Below, piece by piece: positions 8,460-17,973 of a stretch of 64,000 bases of DNA (positions within the stretch are counted from its first letter, which is position 1; each line of letters starts with the position of its first letter). Origin of the DNA: Trichocoleus sp. FACHB-46. Lineage in GTDB: Bacteria; Cyanobacteriota; Cyanobacteriia; FACHB-46. The position numbers and the translations under genes are program-made. The notes beneath the pieces were generated by a model. It was not told the origin of the DNA, did no database searches, and saw nothing but the letters and a program-made list of their open reading frames with translations. The stretch is from positions 1 to 64,000 of the forward strand of contig NZ_JACJOD010000067.1 in assembly GCF_014695385.1 (NCBI RefSeq). The letters are read 5' to 3'.

Positions 8460-9226
8460 GCGTCAGCAAGCTGACTGGGGCCTTAGCGATCGCGAAGAGC
8501 AGAAGTGTAGAAACACCATCGTCAACTGCCACCCTGTCTTTGGATAGCATCACAGATCGAGTGGATGGCGATACCCGACCACTGAATCCTGCCCACATTG
8601 AAGCATTGGCAGATAGCATTGCGGTTGTAGGGCTGATTGCTCCCATTGCGGTTGATAGTCGGGGCAGGCTTTTAGCAGGTGGGCATCGACGAGCTGCGAT
8701 CGCACTATTACGGGAGCAAGACCCGGGAGCTTTCGCTAAACAGTTTCCTAGCGGACAAGTTCCAATCCGTCGCTACGATTTTGATAGCGAAACTGAGCCC
8801 GGCGAAGCGTTGGCGATCGAGGCTACTGAAAATGAAAAGCGTAGAGACTACACACCCGCCGAGGTCAGAGCGATCGCAGATCGGTTAAGGGCAGCTGGTT
8901 ATAGAGACGCGCCTGGGAAACCCAAAAAAGGAGAAAAAGCCTTACGTCCTGCTTTGGAGTTAATCATTGGCAAGTCGATTAGGCAGGTGAGGCGGTATCT
9001 AAATGATGCGCCTGATGCCTACGCAGAAAATGGCGAGCAAAACCAGGACAACCAAACCCGGACAGATGTCCTAGTTTTGAATCGAGCGCTAGTTGGCCTC
9101 CAAAAATGGGCCATTTTAGCTAATGAATATGATGAACCAGGTACGGCTGTTAAGGGTTTACAAGGCCGTGTGAAGCGCATGATGCGAGACATTGAGAAGG
9201 CGATCGCCGAGTTAGAGGTCCTCTAA
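8456..9226 (+). CDS. ParB-like partition / nuclease-fold protein
   Basis: 256 residues from the ATG at 8456, which overlaps the parA stop as ATGA. A longer TTG start at 8444 is less likely. A ParB N-terminal domain is visible: RPLNPAHIEALADSI (about 41-55), then VVGLIAPIAV and the RLLAGGHRRAAIALL box. A central segment (about 135-180) with YTPAEVRAIADRLRA and SIRQVRRYL looks like the HTH and DNA-binding region. The C-terminal part is helical and may dimerise. It is probably the centromere-binding partner of the upstream ParA. A tight downstream GIY-YIG gene suggests a three- or four-gene operon. Confidence 0.82.
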   Translation: MSVSKLTGALAIAKSRSVETPSSTATLSLDSITDRVDGDTRPLNPAHIEALADSIAVVGLIAPIAVDSRGRLLAGGHRRAAIALLREQDPGAFAKQFPSGQVPIRRYDFDSETEPGEALAIEATENEKRRDYTPAEVRAIADRLRAAGYRDAPGKPKKGEKALRPALELIIGKSIRQVRRYLNDAPDAYAENGEQNQDNQTRTDVLVLNRALVGLQKWAILANEYDEPGTAVKGLQGRVKRMMRDIEKAIAELEVL

Positions 9227-9228
9227 CT

Positions 9229-9527
9229 GTGTCCCGATTAGCAGAGACTTTACCGAGCTGACTACAAGACCAGGCATTTATGCAGTTAGGCACCGCACTG
9301 AGGGTTTGCTATATGTAGGCAAGGCTCAAGATATTAAGGAGCGCTTTAGAGGTGGACATAAATCTCTAATCTGGGCATGGCTGGCGGATTATGACCATAG
9401 AGACGTGGCGATCGCCACTCATGCTATCGACTTCATGCACTGGCGATCGCTATCATCAGAGTTAAAGCGCATTATTCTGCAAGCTAGCAAACCACCGTTC
9501 AATGCTCGCATACCGATGAGGGACTAA
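9229..9527 (+). CDS. Small GIY-YIG nuclease-like protein, possible frameshift near its start
   Basis: The frame ending at 9527 contains the two strands that define the GIY-YIG fold: PGIYAVRH at 9270-9293 and LLYVGKAQDIKERFRGGH downstream, followed by a helical end. The first clear in-frame start (TTG 9306) would remove the GIY strand. A GTG at 9229, 3 bp after the ParB-like stop, opens a matching N-terminus (VSRLAETLPS) but hits TGA at about 9259, one frame away. One missing base there would join the two parts into a protein of about 100 residues. It is either frameshifted or uses a non-standard start. Role unknown; a structure-specific endonuclease is suggested by fold only. Confidence 0.6.
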
Positions 9528-9529
9528 CC

Positions 9530-9742
9530 ATGTTGCCAACTGTTGGACAAGAAACTACAGAGCATCTCAGTCCAGTTGTAGCCCGCATGATCTTGGTGGC
9601 GCTGCCTGACCATGTTAGAGAAGCCTTTGAGCGACGGGCGGCTGAGATTGAATACCCCGTAGAGGCAGTGTTAGAGATGGCACTGGCTGGCTTTCTCGAT
9701 AGTGAATGTCTAAATTTCTCCGACTGCAAACCTCGCTATTAA
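9530..9742 (+). CDS. Small helical protein, possible ribbon-helix-helix type
   Basis: 70 residues starting 2 bp after the GIY-YIG stop, so it belongs to the parAB operon. The segment LPDHVREAFERRAAEIEYPVEAVLEMAL (about 25-52) has the strand-helix-helix spacing of small DNA-binding or antitoxin-like proteins, but no family is certain. Gene reality is supported by its position and by codon use like that of its neighbours. Confidence 0.5.
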   Translation: MLPTVGQETTEHLSPVVARMILVALPDHVREAFERRAAEIEYPVEAVLEMALAGFLDSECLNFSDCKPRY

Positions 9743-10058
9743 AGGTCCAAGAGCAAGGCGATCGACCGCAGGAACTTTGCCCTCATTTGAGATCGCCTAG
9801 AGTTGGATTTGAAGAGTACGGTGGCGATCAATAATGTGGTCCTGGAACCTAATGACCTAAGCGATCGCTCTCAGCCTAATGTCTTAGTGCAAAAGGTCTA
9901 CGCCAGCATTCAAAAGCAATGTGGCACCATGCGCTTACTGAGTATGGTGCGGACCTGATTGCAGCTTGAGAGGTCGCTAAATCCACATTGAAAGCAAAGA
10001 GCGATCGCAGTTATAGAAGATTCGCGATCGCTCTCTGCTTTGTAGGTTCAGGCTGAAT
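9743..10058. other. Intergenic region, possible tiny ORF and terminator
   Basis: 316 bp between convergent genes. A GTG-started frame at 9821-9958 would encode 45 residues (MAINNVVLEPND...), but no domain is recognised and no good ribosome binding site is present, so I do not call it. Two HIP1 octamers are part of the terminator-like hairpin at 9992-10040. Confidence 0.35.
9992..10040 (-). terminator. Hairpin with HIP1 arms, between convergent genes
   Basis: A 17-bp stem with one mismatch: arm 9992-10008 (aagcaaagagcgatcgc) pairs with 10024-10040, with a 15-nt loop. It sits 19 bp beyond the stop of the recombinase gene and between convergent transcription units, which fits a bidirectional terminator. 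Confidence 0.6.
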
Positions 10059-11831
10059 TCAATCAGTTATGTCAGTTTTACGCTTGATGGCATTTTCAGC
10101 GATCTGTCGTGCCAAGTCCATGCCTGGGGCCACTTTTTTTTCCTTAGTTCGCTTATCGTAAATGCCTCGTTGGGTTTCTGGGCTATGGTGCATTGCGTTC
10201 GCCACCGAATTCATCTCAGCATCAGAATAGCCTAGTTCCATCAAGTGACTCACAAACATATCTCTTAGTAAGTGAGCTGTAACAGCCTTGCCTTTGATCC
10301 GATATGCAGCGTGTCTAATGTACTCCGATAGCGTATGTTGCTTCATCGGTTCGCGATTCTTCTGGGTGAAGAAGAAGTTGTGCTCAGGATTGTAAGTTGC
10401 GCGGAGCCCTCCAGGAAGATTCAGCTTACTTAATCCAGGAAGCTTAGAGCAGTCATAGAGCCAAGCCTCAATATAATCGTAAAAACAAGTGCCATCTCCA
10501 AGGTCAGGGTTAGAGACCGGACCTCGAAATTCCCCATAAACCTTGCCGGTTTTGTATTCATCGGGTCTTAAATAGATGTACCAGCGATTGTCTTCCCATA
10601 GTAAGCTGTGTCCTACCTCAAGGCCCCGAATTACCTGCTGACGCATCGGGGGAATATAGGTGAAAAACGCGCACATGAGATAGCACTGGAGAGAATGGGC
10701 AATTCCACCGAGTAGCCGCTTCGTGCCGCAGATATAAGTTGCTTGACAGCACTCTTTTCTAAGGGTCTCAACCACTTGCAACCAGTCCTCCCAAGGTAAC
10801 CACTTCTTGCTGATGTCTACTGGAGAAGGAGCTGTGCGCTGACGTTTACTTACATCTCGGATGAGAACTCGGATTCTTTTAATAACAGGAACGTCATCAT
10901 AGTTAGCGACTTCGTGCCTATTAGTTTCAAAGCGATACAGGAACTTAGCAACGTTAAGACAGGCTCGTAGAAAGGCATATTCTGCTCCAGGATGAACCTT
11001 GCGTTCCTTTCTGATCCAAGATAAATATTTACGGAGCCTGTCTTCCGTAGCATCTGCTGCTTGCATCGCCTCTCGTCTCACCTCTTCCTGACGCAAGAGC
11101 CGTTCAGCTAATTCCATCCGCACCGGGAGCTTGTCAATGGCTGTCCTTAAAGGAACATATTGAATCAGTGTTTCTAAACTCAGTTCATCGAGCGGTACAT
11201 TTTCATAACGATAAAGCCAGCCTAGCCCTTGGTATGCTCCTTGCAGAGCCCATCTGACGGAAATGGGTGCTTGCTTCAAGTCCTCGGATACGAACTCTGC
11301 AAACTCACTAAACTGTTTCTGTAGTGCTTCTGAGATGACATCCCCTTTTACGACACCTAGAGCATAAAACTCTTGCCGTTTTCGCTTCGTCGTTCGGACG
11401 TATTTAGCGCAATCTTTCTGCTTTAACGGTCGTCGTTCGACCTTTGGTTCTGATTGCCACCAGTTTTGGTCATCACAAAACTCTAAGAGCTTGTTCAGAG
11501 CGTGCCGATAAGTACGTTGACTGCTGCTTGGAACCTTGAGTTGCTCATAGACGCTCATCTGGACTTCTAGAGCCTTTTTTAGCTGTTCCAAGCTGATCTT
11601 TTTCATAAAAGTCTTGGCGGCTTTGATCTCTTTAGCTGAGACTCGGTTTGTTTGGGGATGCGGCAAGCCCCAACCTGGAAGTGTGTACCTAATTAGAGCC
11701 GTTTGCAGTTGATGCAAAGTCGCACTGGCCTTGTCAGGGCTTTCAGTTTTTACCTCAGCCTCGTAGTTCTGAAGCACCTCCATTAGGTTCTTAGGCTGGA
11801 GGAACTTTTTAGGAATTGTTATAGAAGCCAT
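10059..11831 (-). CDS. Large tyrosine recombinase / integrase
   Basis: 590 residues. The C-terminal catalytic domain has the tyrosine recombinase residues in order: R397 in PPMRQQVIRG, a likely Lys in RPDEYKTGKVYG (about 440), H520 and R523 in AHLLRDM, a His in MHHSPE (about 548), and the nucleophile Y558 in RGIYDKRT. The N-terminal 350 residues are helical and would hold the core-binding (SAM-like) region, much longer than in XerC/D (about 300 residues in total). The gene starts 7 bp from a 12-bp inverted repeat with an 8-bp spacer at 11838-11869, the layout of a recombinase core site or an autoregulatory operator. Possible roles are plasmid multimer resolution or element integration; the sequence does not decide. 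Confidence 0.85.
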   Translation of the reverse strand: MASITIPKKFLQPKNLMEVLQNYEAEVKTESPDKASATLHQLQTALIRYTLPGWGLPHPQTNRVSAKEIKAAKTFMKKISLEQLKKALEVQMSVYEQLKVPSSSQRTYRHALNKLLEFCDDQNWWQSEPKVERRPLKQKDCAKYVRTTKRKRQEFYALGVVKGDVISEALQKQFSEFAEFVSEDLKQAPISVRWALQGAYQGLGWLYRYENVPLDELSLETLIQYVPLRTAIDKLPVRMELAERLLRQEEVRREAMQAADATEDRLRKYLSWIRKERKVHPGAEYAFLRACLNVAKFLYRFETNRHEVANYDDVPVIKRIRVLIRDVSKRQRTAPSPVDISKKWLPWEDWLQVVETLRKECCQATYICGTKRLLGGIAHSLQCYLMCAFFTYIPPMRQQVIRGLEVGHSLLWEDNRWYIYLRPDEYKTGKVYGEFRGPVSNPDLGDGTCFYDYIEAWLYDCSKLPGLSKLNLPGGLRATYNPEHNFFFTQKNREPMKQHTLSEYIRHAAYRIKGKAVTAHLLRDMFVSHLMELGYSDAEMNSVANAMHHSPETQRGIYDKRTKEKKVAPGMDLARQIAENAIKRKTDITD

Positions 11832-11837
11832 ACGGTA

Positions 11838-11869
11838 ATTCTTTAGGTCGCATATATGACCTAAAGAAT
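11838..11869. other. lox/FRT-like inverted repeat beside the recombinase gene
   Basis: Perfect 12-bp arms ATTCTTTAGGTC (11838-11849) and GACCTAAAGAAT (11858-11869) flank an 8-bp asymmetric spacer, GCATATAT. This arm-spacer-arm geometry matches recombinase core sites of the lox, FRT and dif types. It lies directly upstream of the recombinase ATG, so it could also be an operator. A single half-site-like GACCTAA recurs at 12049-12055. Confidence 0.6.
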
Positions 11870-12138
11870 ACCATTTATATTATAAAAAAGACAAGATACC
11901 TACGGAATATATTGGTCTAAAAGTTATACATAAATCCTCGATTAAATGGCTGAAAAACCGCTTTGCTCTAGAGTTTCTAGCTGCTAAGTATTTATGCCTG
12001 TTCGGGGTTTTAGGGTTGTTTGTTATAGATGTTATAAATCACATACATGACCTAATTTGCTGATTTATAGGGCTTTCAGTGATATAAGAAAGTTGTGGCG
12101 TAAAACTGTCCCTGTTAAGGTCCTTAAAAAGTACACTC
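11870..12138. promoter_or_regulatory. Divergent promoter region with short inverted repeats
   Basis: AT-rich spacer between the recombinase gene and the small RHH-like gene. It holds an 8-bp inverted repeat TATAAATC/GATTTATA (12033-12040 and 12062-12069) enclosing a GACCTAA half-site, and a short palindrome TTAAGGTCCTTAA at 12115-12127 just upstream of the next start codon. These look like operators, but no binding protein is identified. Confidence 0.4.
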
Positions 12139-12339
12139 ATGGGTAAAAAAGGCCAAAAGTCGATGCGGGGACAAGCTGAGTTGTACCAGGGTGAGGTCAA
12201 GCGTCAGCGAAGTGTCATGTTGACTGATTCTGGTTTGAGAGGTCTGGATCAATTAGCTGCTGATGTTGGGCTATCTCGCTCAGAACTAGTTGAGCGAATT
12301 GGTCGCGGCTTGATTCAGATTCAAATGCCTTCTACTTGA
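12139..12339 (+). CDS. Small ribbon-helix-helix-like DNA-binding protein
   Basis: 66 residues. After a basic N-terminus (KKGQKSMRGQ) comes KRQRSVMLTDSGLRGLDQLAADVGLSRSELVERIGRGLI, the strand-helix-helix layout of CopG/Arc-type proteins. Similar small proteins are common on cyanobacterial replicons. The short palindrome at 12115-12127 directly upstream could be its autoregulatory site. It might regulate the divergent recombinase gene, which is inference from position. Confidence 0.65.
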   Translation: MGKKGQKSMRGQAELYQGEVKRQRSVMLTDSGLRGLDQLAADVGLSRSELVERIGRGLIQIQMPST

Positions 12340-12595
12340 ACGGTGAGCTTTGCGATCGCCCAGCTGTTTGAAAACCTTTGCCTGCGATCGCGATTTGCAT
12401 AGAGAATAGAACAGACGAAAGCCCTTAGTCCTTCTTGGCCTCATGTTTTGCAATGGAAGATTCCCTTGAGAGACAGCAAGTCATTTTGTTTTTGGCAGCC
12501 AACCCAAATGGGCTTCGACAGGTAAATTAGGGGTTTCGAGATGTCGAAGAAGGTTTGCGCTTAGCACATCATCGAGATCGATTTGACTTAAAACT

Positions 12596-12832
12596 CTGGG
12601 AGGGGGACAAACCCACCCCACAAAGCTAAGTCCACTAAGCCTTCTAGCCCCTCAAGAGTTAAAGAGATTGATTCCACTTTCGTAGCTTCTTGATTCCATT
12701 GTCAACTAGCAAAAGCTAAACTCCTACAAATTCCGTTGTTGATCTCCCAGATCTTCTTCTGATTTTCCTGCAAGCTAGTTGCTTGGAACGTTTACCCGGA
12801 CGGAGCTTGAGCTATGTTTGTCCCCCCTCCAG
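12596..12832. mobile_element. 237-bp MITE in the CHAT pseudogene
   Basis: The insert starts CTGGGAGGGGGACAAAC and ends with the inverted form of CTGGAGGGGGGACAAAC: 17-bp terminal repeats with two mismatches. It is flanked by an exact 9-bp direct repeat CTTAAAACT (12587-12595 and 12833-12841). Removing the insert and one direct repeat restores the reading frame FDLK-LRLNVHLRDVQRA, which aligns with the intact CHAT proteins. It carries no coding sequence. The parent transposase is not in this window. Confidence 0.85.
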
Positions 12833-13181
12833 CTTAAAACTACGTCTTAATGTCCACCTTAGGGATGTTCAACGAGCGCTATTAGATGAACCCGCTCCGC
12901 AAATAGTCCACTTTGCTGGCAGTGGCAAAGATGGGCTACTTTTTGAGGATGAAATGGGCAACGCAAAGTTAGTCAATGGGCCTGCTAATGCAGGCCTCTT
13001 TGAGCTTTTTACTAATCAAGTGAATTGTGTGGTGCTGAATGGCAGGCTAAGGCGATCGCTGAGCGTATCAACTACGTGATTGGAATGCGCCAAGAGATTA
13101 GTGCTAAGGCGGCGATCGAATTTGCCGTTGGCTTTTACAACGCGCCAGGTGTTAGACGGTCAATCGAATTTGCCTAACAAC

Positions 13182-13272
13182 GGGAGTGTAAATCTCCTTG
13201 TGTCTAACCAGACAAATTTGACGGAAAATCAAAGGTTCCAGCTTTTGTTTACACAAAAATCCGGACACTCCC
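13182..13272. mobile_element. 91-bp miniature inverted-repeat element, IS256-like ends
   Basis: GGGAGTGT at 13182-13189 is inverted as ACACTCCC at 13265-13272, with weaker similarity continuing inward (TTGTG at the same offset on both sides). Flanking octamers are ctaacaac and ctacaagc, an imperfect 8-bp duplication. Excision rejoins SIEFA with YKLG, as in the intact CHAT proteins (DFAYKLG). The terminal sequence and 8-bp duplication recall IS256-family ends; this is a tentative match. Confidence 0.65.
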
Positions 13273-13635
13273 CTACAAGCTAGGCTGTAGTGTTATTCAA
13301 ATGCATGAGCTATCAGAGCATCTAGTGCCCGTGCTTCTGCAGAAAGAGTATTCGAGCATAGTTTCAGAACAGACTATCCAGTTGGTTAGTAGTGTAGGTC
13401 GCCTTTGGTCGGTTCCAGAGTTACCCCCCCCCATTTTTTGCCTCGACCGGAACCATTGCGATCGCTGAGAGAGAAATTGAGTGCGAACTTGCAGCAGCCT
13501 TTAGTGATGACAGACATCGCGCAAAGGGTTGGAGTGCAAGGCCTGGGTGGTATTAACAAGTTAGTGCTAGCACAGGATGTTGTTATCCAATAAGCTTTCT
13601 CTGATGGCAGTTTTGGGTAACCTCTACAGTTGTAC

Positions 13636-16600
13636 TTATTTGTAGATGAGCATAAGCGCCTTTTGACTACAAAAAGACACTACATCAGGGGCTTTACTAG
13701 GATAGCTTGTGAGGTAAAGGTTGAGCTTCTGACATGCTTGGGCAAGAAGAGTATTGAGATCAGCGTTCATATCCCAAGTGTGTACTTGACCCGTATTGTC
13801 GAGAGTTATAAGAGTTTTGTCATCCTGGCTGAGATACTTTTTTTCTCCAACGAACTCTGCAATAAGATCTCCAGAAGTAGAATCGTAAAGACGAGTCATG
13901 TCATCATCATTTGAGTAAAGCAAAATTTTGTTCCCGGCGTTGCTAAAACCTCTAAAGAATCCTGGAAGTTCAAACAATTTTTTGCCATTAACATCAAATA
14001 GGTAAATGGCATGACTATTATTAAAATTGCCTGCTATGCGTTGTCCATCTTTACTGAATGCAAGCAGTTTTCCTGGTATTTTGAATAGATTTTTTCCTTC
14101 AGCATCAAATAGGTTGCTGATGCCACCATCTTTATCAGCGGAATAGGTAGCTAGCCGTTGTCTATCATGACTAAAAGCAAGAAAATACCCTGGAACTTCC
14201 AGAAGTTGCTTGCCGTTTTTATTAAAAATATAACTAGAATAGGAGATTTTAAAGTCTATATCCTTTGCTGCAAAAGTTGTTGCTATCTGTTGACCGTCAT
14301 CGCTTAAAGCCCTGAAATATCCCGAGATATAAATCCCTTTCTTACTATTGACATCAATCAACATATCCGTATTATTTAAGCCAGTGCCAGTAATTAGTTG
14401 CTGTCCATTATTACTAATCCCCTTAAATTCACCAATATCGGAAGTTTGGCTACGCTCAAATCCATCCTCTCCTTCAATTATATGAATGCTGTTGACATCA
14501 ACTTCGAGCAGTTGAGTGCCATTGATGTCAAATAGACGGGTGGGACTTGTAACTAATCGCCGCCCATCACTGCTGGAAGCAACGAGCTTCCCTGGGAGTT
14601 TGAGTAATTCATTACCATTGCCATCAACTATAAAACTGCTGTCATCATCTTCATCCTTGGAGTAGATGATCATTTGTTGACCAGTATAATTAAAACCAAG
14701 GAAATCTTCGCGATCTAATATAAAGAATCTTCTCTTTTTAAGATTAAATAACTTTACTGTTTGTCCATCATCTACTGAAGCAATTAGCTTACTCCCATCC
14801 TTGTTGATAGCCATAAATCTTCCTCGAATTCTTAGTAGCTCTACACCATTTTTACTAAATAGGTGAATAGTACCGCCATTTTCATTGGAAGAAGTAATTA
14901 TCTGTTGTCCCTCATTGCTGAAGGTCACAAACTCTCCTTGAGTTTCTAGTTGTTCTTTGCCATTAACATCAAGTACTTGAATGCTGGAAGTGCCAGTAAC
15001 AGCAAAACGTTGGTTGTCATTGCTGAAAGCTCGAAAATATCCTGGAACTTTTAGCATTTCTTTGCCACTAACATCAAATAGCTGCACAACAGATTTATTG
15101 TTCTCATTAGACGTAATTGCTATTCGTCTGCTATCCTGACTAAAGGCTTTAAATTCTCCTGGTGTCTTGAGTAAATGATTGCCATTAGTATCAAATAGTT
15201 GTACAACAGATTTATTGTTCTCATTAGACGTTATTGCTATTCGTTTGCTATCGCTGCTGAAAGCTTCAAACAATCCAGGAACTTTGAGTAGCTCCTTTCC
15301 ATTAGCATCAAATAGTTGAACTATATAGCTGGAATTACTAGAGTTGATCGATAGCCGTTGACTATCATTAGAAAAAGTTATGTCTCTAGTTGTAGCACTA
15401 ATTCCTGTAAGTTTTAGTAGCTCTTTACCGCTGATATCAAATAAATGAATGGTATCAGCAGTAGAGTTAGTAATTAGACGTCTGCCATCGTTGCTGAGTT
15501 TTATAAAATAATGTCCTGGAAACTTTAGTAGTTCTTCACTGTTAGTATTAAATAGGTGAATAGCACCACCATCTTTATAAGAATGCGTAACTAGGCTTTG
15601 ACCATTAAAGGCATGAAATTGACCTGGAACCTCAAATAATTCTTTTCCACTAGTATTAAATAAGCGAGTAGTGGTTCCGTTGAGCGACTCATTATGCTCA
15701 CTTACCAAATATTTGCCATCACTACTGGTCTTCGATTCCATTTCCTCAGTCTCTATGCCGTTGGTATCAAATACGCGGTGAGTAGACCCATCCACTATTC
15801 GTTGTACGTCATTACTAAAATGGAGACTATTTGATGATTTAATTATATTTTCTTCAACAACGCTACTAGTTGCCAAGCGCAAGGCCAATAGAGAGTTCCT
15901 AGCATTTGTGTTAATTCTTTGCTCCCCCTCTGCTTGTTCCTGCTGTTGCAGTACTATGCCCAATTTAGTTGTAGCTAGCAAAATATCTAGCTCCCGAAAA
16001 CGCACAAAAGGATAACGCAGTAATGCTGTTGCTTGCTGTTCAAGGGTTGCCTCTTTCTGCACAGTTCTTAAGTCTTTCTGTGCTGTATCCGCCTGTCGTT
16101 TAGCCACTTCATAAGTTTTTTGCGCGCTCTCTGCTTTCGCTTGTGCTTTCTTAGTTTCTACTTGTGCCGTTTGTAGTTTCTGGTCTGCTGCTATCAGTTG
16201 GAATTTTGCTTGCTGCTCTTTTTGCTGTGCAGACTGGGTGGCAGTTTGCGCTAACTGCCTCTGTTGGTTTGCAACAGCTTCCTTTTGTCGTGCCACTATG
16301 AAGTTCTGCTGCGCTAGTTTGACTTGATTTTGGGCTTGTTTTATCTGCTGCCTTACTTTCTTTTCGTTATCTTGTAGCGTCTTTAAATTTGCGTTCAGCA
16401 CTTCACTTTTAGTTGCTAGCTCATCCTTCTGCTTTTTTGCAGTCTCCATGTCCATCTTCGATTCTTTCGCCTGCCGACTCGCAACGATCGAAACCGGTAC
16501 AGCAATTACAGCTACCAACAATGAAGCTATCAACACAGAGCCTCCAATCAATGTTTGGCGCTTTACATTGCGAGCAACTACTTCTAATTGCTGATTTGCA

Positions 16601-17973
16601 GTTTCCAGATTTTTCTCAGCCTGCTGTCGCGCCACAGTCAAAATCTGATTTGCTTCCGCTTCCGCCTCTAACTTCCGCTGTATCTCCTGGCCTTCTAGCG
16701 ATAAACTCGCATCCAGAAAGCGCCGATCGTCATCCCCCAAGCTTTTCCCTTCTGCCCAAGTTCGCGCATCCTGCAACGCTTGCCCTCGCAACAAGCGGGA
16801 TTCATCCTGACAGCCCGATTCCATCCAAGCCGCGATCGCTCCTCCATAGGGTCTTAACTCTGCTAGTGATCGCTCCAACCAACTGCGGTTAAATACCTGC
16901 TCATAAATGCGGTTATAGACTCGCAGTTTGCCATCTCGCTTCACCACCAATCCTGTCAGCCGCAATTCCACCTGCTCCGGGCTGTCATTGGCGGCAATCT
17001 CTCCCTGCTGCACAATCTGTTGATACAACCCCAGCAATCGTCCAGTACGCTGTTCTCCGCTAAGCAACAGACGGTCTCGAATTGTCTTTAAATGCTCTGG
17101 AGTATCCTGTGCTTCCCAGTTCTCAATCACTCTGGTCTGGACTAAGTTTTGAATCCAAGCTGTCTCCTGTCCCTCCAGAGCCACGTTCTCTGCACTTAAC
17201 ACTAACCTGCAGACTTTTTGGGTTAAAAACGGTTGTCCTCCCGTCCACTCCAGCACTACCTGCATCAGAGCTTCAGGATTGCTAAACTTTGTTGCCAAGC
17301 CTTGTGCTAGGGGTTGCGCTTCCTGCAACTGAAAGCCCATCAGTTCGATCGGACGACCCACATTAAACGGAGTCCGCTGCTTGTCCTGCATTAAATCGGA
17401 TGGTGTTGTCACCCCCAAAAGAGTAAACGTCAGCCGACCATAGTCTGGCTTTTCAGCTCGCCGGTTGTAGCACTCTCGAATAAGCGCAAAAAAGTCGTCT
17501 AGCTCAAACGGCAAACTAAGAACACTATCAATCTCATCGATGAAAACGACGACCGGCTGCGGAATCTCTACCAGCAGCACCTCATCGATGAACTTGTCAA
17601 ATCGCCGCACAAAGGACAACAGCCGATGTTCCTCCCACCAGGTGTAGAGGTCAAACGTTTCATACAAATCCAAACTGCTGACGATACTGTCGATTACACT
17701 GCTATACCACTGCTCCGGCTCCATGTCTGAGGTGCCAATCCGAGTCAAGTCAATTGCTGCACAGGCGACCCCTTCTGCCTGCAACCGCTGCATTGTCTGC
17801 ACCTTCAGGCTCGACTTCCCCATCTGCCGGGAATTCAAAACGTAGCAAAATTCCCCTACCTTCAATGCCTGGTAAAAGGTTTCGTCTGCCTGTCGCTGCA
17901 CATAAGTAGGAGCCTCGGCTGGTAAACTACCACCCACCTGATAGTCATATCCAGCCCCTAGAATAGAACTCAT
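13636..17973 (-). CDS. AAA-like ATPase, membrane segment, coiled coil, beta-propeller-like repeats
   Basis: 1445 residues. The AAA-like (AAA_35) domain (about 10-370) has Walker [10 protein letters not shown] at 47-55 and Walker [11 protein letters not shown] near 145-155. Linker, one transmembrane helix (about 475-498) and a long Gln/Ala-rich coiled coil (about 500-660) follow. Residues about 730-1400 are some 15 repeats of about 38-40 residues built on the pattern [23 protein letters not shown], typical of a degenerate WD40/PD40-type beta-propeller sensor. The first 480 residues are closely similar to the protein at 2731-5679, but there the C-terminus is a dead CHAT domain. The ATG overlaps the stop of the upstream CHAT-AAA gene (ATGA). 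It is probably the membrane-anchored sensor partner of that protease. Confidence 0.87.
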   Translation of the reverse strand: MSSILGAGYDYQVGGSLPAEAPTYVQRQADETFYQALKVGEFCYVLNSRQMGKSSLKVQTMQRLQAEGVACAAIDLTRIGTSDMEPEQWYSSVIDSIVSSLDLYETFDLYTWWEEHRLLSFVRRFDKFIDEVLLVEIPQPVVVFIDEIDSVLSLPFELDDFFALIRECYNRRAEKPDYGRLTFTLLGVTTPSDLMQDKQRTPFNVGRPIELMGFQLQEAQPLAQGLATKFSNPEALMQVVLEWTGGQPFLTQKVCRLVLSAENVALEGQETAWIQNLVQTRVIENWEAQDTPEHLKTIRDRLLLSGEQRTGRLLGLYQQIVQQGEIAANDSPEQVELRLTGLVVKRDGKLRVYNRIYEQVFNRSWLERSLAELRPYGGAIAAWMESGCQDESRLLRGQALQDARTWAEGKSLGDDDRRFLDASLSLEGQEIQRKLEAEAEANQILTVARQQAEKNLETANQQLEVVARNVKRQTLIGGSVLIASLLVAVIAVPVSIVASRQAKESKMDMETAKKQKDELATKSEVLNANLKTLQDNEKKVRQQIKQAQNQVKLAQQNFIVARQKEAVANQQRQLAQTATQSAQQKEQQAKFQLIAADQKLQTAQVETKKAQAKAESAQKTYEVAKRQADTAQKDLRTVQKEATLEQQATALLRYPFVRFRELDILLATTKLGIVLQQQEQAEGEQRINTNARNSLLALRLATSSVVEENIIKSSNSLHFSNDVQRIVDGSTHRVFDTNGIETEEMESKTSSDGKYLVSEHNESLNGTTTRLFNTSGKELFEVPGQFHAFNGQSLVTHSYKDGGAIHLFNTNSEELLKFPGHYFIKLSNDGRRLITNSTADTIHLFDISGKELLKLTGISATTRDITFSNDSQRLSINSSNSSYIVQLFDANGKELLKVPGLFEAFSSDSKRIAITSNENNKSVVQLFDTNGNHLLKTPGEFKAFSQDSRRIAITSNENNKSVVQLFDVSGKEMLKVPGYFRAFSNDNQRFAVTGTSSIQVLDVNGKEQLETQGEFVTFSNEGQQIITSSNENGGTIHLFSKNGVELLRIRGRFMAINKDGSKLIASVDDGQTVKLFNLKKRRFFILDREDFLGFNYTGQQMIIYSKDEDDDSSFIVDGNGNELLKLPGKLVASSSDGRRLVTSPTRLFDINGTQLLEVDVNSIHIIEGEDGFERSQTSDIGEFKGISNNGQQLITGTGLNNTDMLIDVNSKKGIYISGYFRALSDDGQQIATTFAAKDIDFKISYSSYIFNKNGKQLLEVPGYFLAFSHDRQRLATYSADKDGGISNLFDAEGKNLFKIPGKLLAFSKDGQRIAGNFNNSHAIYLFDVNGKKLFELPGFFRGFSNAGNKILLYSNDDDMTRLYDSTSGDLIAEFVGEKKYLSQDDKTLITLDNTGQVHTWDMNADLNTLLAQACQKLNLYLTSYPSKAPDVVSFCSQKALMLIYK

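Larger units (their letters stand above)
12453..13612 (+). pseudogene. Decayed CHAT-STAND (NB-ARC-like) conflict gene
   Basis: Relic of a third CHAT gene. It opens with [20 protein letters not shown], matching the N-terminus of the intact CHAT proteins, then hits TAG at 12528. The reading resumes as GFRDVEEGLRLAHHRDRFDLK, is broken by a 237-bp insert (12596-12832), and continues as LRLNVHLRDVQRALLDEPAPQ. The catalytic His is altered (VHFAGSG) and the five codons holding the catalytic Cys (ACYSE) are deleted near 13041. A 91-bp insert interrupts it again at 13182. A further shift near a C-run (about 13427) leads into FLPRPEPLRSLREKL and a ruined P-loop GLGGINKLVLA, typical of the start of an NB-ARC/STAND ATPase. 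The rest of the STAND protein is lost. Confidence 0.8.

Noticed and set aside
10001-10008. Individual GCGATCGC octamers as regulatory sites
   Set aside because: HIP1 octamers occur throughout this window, inside and outside genes; single copies carry no specific meaning.
11850-11857. Similarity of the spacer GCATATAT to that of loxP as evidence of a Cre homologue
   Set aside because: An 8-bp similarity is weak and the arms are unrelated to loxP; only the geometry is used.
16413-16892. Plus-strand frame of 159 codons within the 1445-residue gene
   Set aside because: Antisense to conserved AAA and coiled-coil coding sequence; low-complexity composition.
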